A DNA stretch of 64,000 bases, from positions 1,736,001 to 1,800,000 of the forward strand of contig JAJQJQ010000049.1 in assembly GCA_028622995.1 (NCBI GenBank), written 5' to 3'. Positions 62,732 through 64,000 of the stretch are shown in pieces. The notes beneath the pieces are model-generated. The model was not told the origin of the DNA and ran no database searches. It was given only the letters and a program-made list of their open reading frames with translations. The position numbers were made by a program, and so were the translations under genes. Source of the DNA: Panagrolaimus kolymaensis (taxonomy: Eukaryota > Nematoda > Chromadorea > Rhabditida > Panagrolaimidae). Numbering within the stretch: position 1 is the stretch's first letter; each line of letters begins with the position of its first letter.

Positions 62732-63315
62732 GCTTTAAATCAATTAATTTTTGCTTTACCCAATGAACTCAAATTTTCTTTTTCCTTACTATTTTTTCTT
62801 TCTCGGGTTTTTTATTAATATTTTTCTGAAAGCATTATAATTTCACAAATTCAAAAATCATTATTTTTTCTAAAAACAAAAAATATGCAGTTAAACTGTT
62901 GTTATTTAAAATAGCTTTAAAAAAAATAAAAAAAATTTATTTTATTAATTTTTTATGGCTGTTGTTTTTTTTTGCAAAGATTATATAGGCTTTATTATAT
63001 TAAAAAAAATGAGCATTTAATAATTTTATATGTATTTTAAAATTGTCCTTCGTTTATTTTTCTTGCTAAATTTTTTTTGAATTGTAATAAACAATAAATT
63101 TACTAAATTTATGAAGCATTTTTCTATTTTATACGTAGACACAGACACCCAAAGTTTATTTTTATACAAACTTGTTTTCAAAGACAATTAATTGAATTTT
63201 TGGATTTAAAAAGCTTTTGAAATGGTTTGTTTAAAATTAAATTTATTTCAAATTTTTATTAATATTTATTATTCATTAACGAACAAACAAAACAAAAATA
63301 AAAAAATATTTAAAT
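62732..63315. other. Convergent intergenic spacer
   Basis: Lies between the cuticlin and transporter 3' ends; AT-rich, with several AATAAA-like words on either strand that could serve as polyadenylation signals. No gene is seen. Confidence 0.6.
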
Positions 63316-64000
63316 TTATGATTTTTCATTAAAATTTAAATCCAAAGTTGTAATATTCCTTTTTGCTTCAAACTCCTTTCTTTCTGTTTTAGTCATAAAA
63401 AGGGCTTCAATTTGATCCAATGATTTGTCCTTAGTTTCTGGGACAAATAAAATAAATATTATTGTTCCAATAAAAGTACACCCAGCATAAAAGAAAAAAG
63501 TGCCATATTTTGTGATAGCTTCTGTTAAAGATAAAAATGTGAGAGAAACAAAAAGATTTATGAACCAATTCGTTGACGTTGAAATGGATACCGCAGTTCC
63601 TCGAGCCCAAAGAGGATAAAATTCAGCATTTAATATCCATGGAACTGGACTCATACCTATAAAAAATCATTTTAGTTTTGAAAATTTAAATTCTTGATTA
63701 AAGAAATGGTCCATCCAAAGCAAAAAAATCTTTTAATTTCACCAATGCTAATTTTTATAAAAATAAAAAGGTTTAAACAAAAAATGAACTTTTTTTTCAT
63801 TATTTTCTGGGCATCGGCTCCAAAAAATTTCTATGCTTTTCAGGAGAAAAAAGTTTCAGGCAGTTCAACGAACATGGCTCTGTTTCCGCTATTTACAATT
63901 TTTAAACATTTTACCTGACGCAAAAAATAATAAATAAATAACCATAATAATTATAGGTAATGGAGTATATTTGGTATGACAAAATACATCACCCCACTCA
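63316..64000 (-). CDS. SLC2-family sugar transporter, HMIT (H+/myo-inositol) type, 3' end
   Basis: Two exons are visible: 64000-63915 (continuing off the window) and 63656-63316, joined in phase at G/GT ATG. Residues include [20 protein letters not shown] in the helix 10 region, [19 protein letters not shown], and the family's C-terminal PETK motif ([14 protein letters not shown]). The [11 protein letters not shown] form and the segment order match H+/myo-inositol cotransporters (SLC2A13; nematode HMIT) more closely than GLUT1-type carriers, which read SEIFPLRVRG-like at this site. The first visible exon encodes part of a large extracellular Cys-bearing loop (CHTKYTPLP) and the start of a helix. 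It would import inositol or a related sugar with protons at the plasma membrane. Confidence 0.88.

Overview
This window is nuclear DNA of a nematode. It is roughly three-quarters A+T, packed with poly-A and poly-T runs, and its genes have short exons joined by GT...AG introns whose acceptors are the polypyrimidine type TTTTCAG or TTTTTAG. Two zona-pellucida proteins, one a clear cuticlin, a GPAT3/4-type acyltransferase, ferroportin, a PA-TM-RING ubiquitin ligase, a serpin and an HMIT-type sugar transporter support an animal source, and the cuticlin points to nematodes. A weak F-box-like C-terminus near 9.7-10 kb suggests a panagrolaimid-like clade IV worm, but that is a guess. Gene models were assembled by hand from splice sites, and reading-frame phase was checked across every junction.

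Layout. At 1-4.1 kb two secreted mucin-like genes lie in tandem on the minus strand; the intron of the first holds a ~470-bp-arm palindrome. From 4.2 to 9.7 kb there is no supported gene, only a ~249-bp tandem repeat, a GGATCC-type minisatellite and a Helitron-like 3' end. A minus-strand helical-repeat gene occupies 9.7-11.1 kb, and 11.1-15.7 kb appears non-coding. At 15.7-19.0 kb is a single-pass ZP membrane protein (+), at 19.2-22.3 kb the glycerol-3-phosphate acyltransferase (-), at 25.9-28.2 kb a low-complexity RING protein (+), and at 29.1-33.3 kb ferroportin (-), with a small plus-strand gene nested in its second intron. From 33.3 to 44.4 kb is an 11-kb gene desert with two hAT-like MITEs and a foldback. 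At 44.5-46.9 kb is an RNF13/RNF167-like E3 ligase (+). From 47.5 to 52.9 kb are GC-rich hairpin repeats and two paralogous secreted Cys-rich genes flanking a serpin. From 53 to 59 kb nothing is supported. At 59.1-62.7 kb is a cuticlin (+), and at the right edge the 3' end of an H+/myo-inositol-type transporter (-).

The most notable pattern is a set of five non-autonomous hAT-like elements. Each has a terminal inverted repeat starting YAGNG and an 8-bp target-site duplication (four exact, one 7 of 8). Three of them (23.9, 31.8 and 37.1 kb) are built almost wholly from an amplified, self-complementary subterminal motif. One (50.4 kb) sits inside a coding exon of the serpin, where its terminal TAG is an in-frame stop. 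The genes do not form one pathway. The window is an ordinary set of cuticle, lipid, iron, ubiquitin and secretory genes separated by large, transposon-rich spacers.
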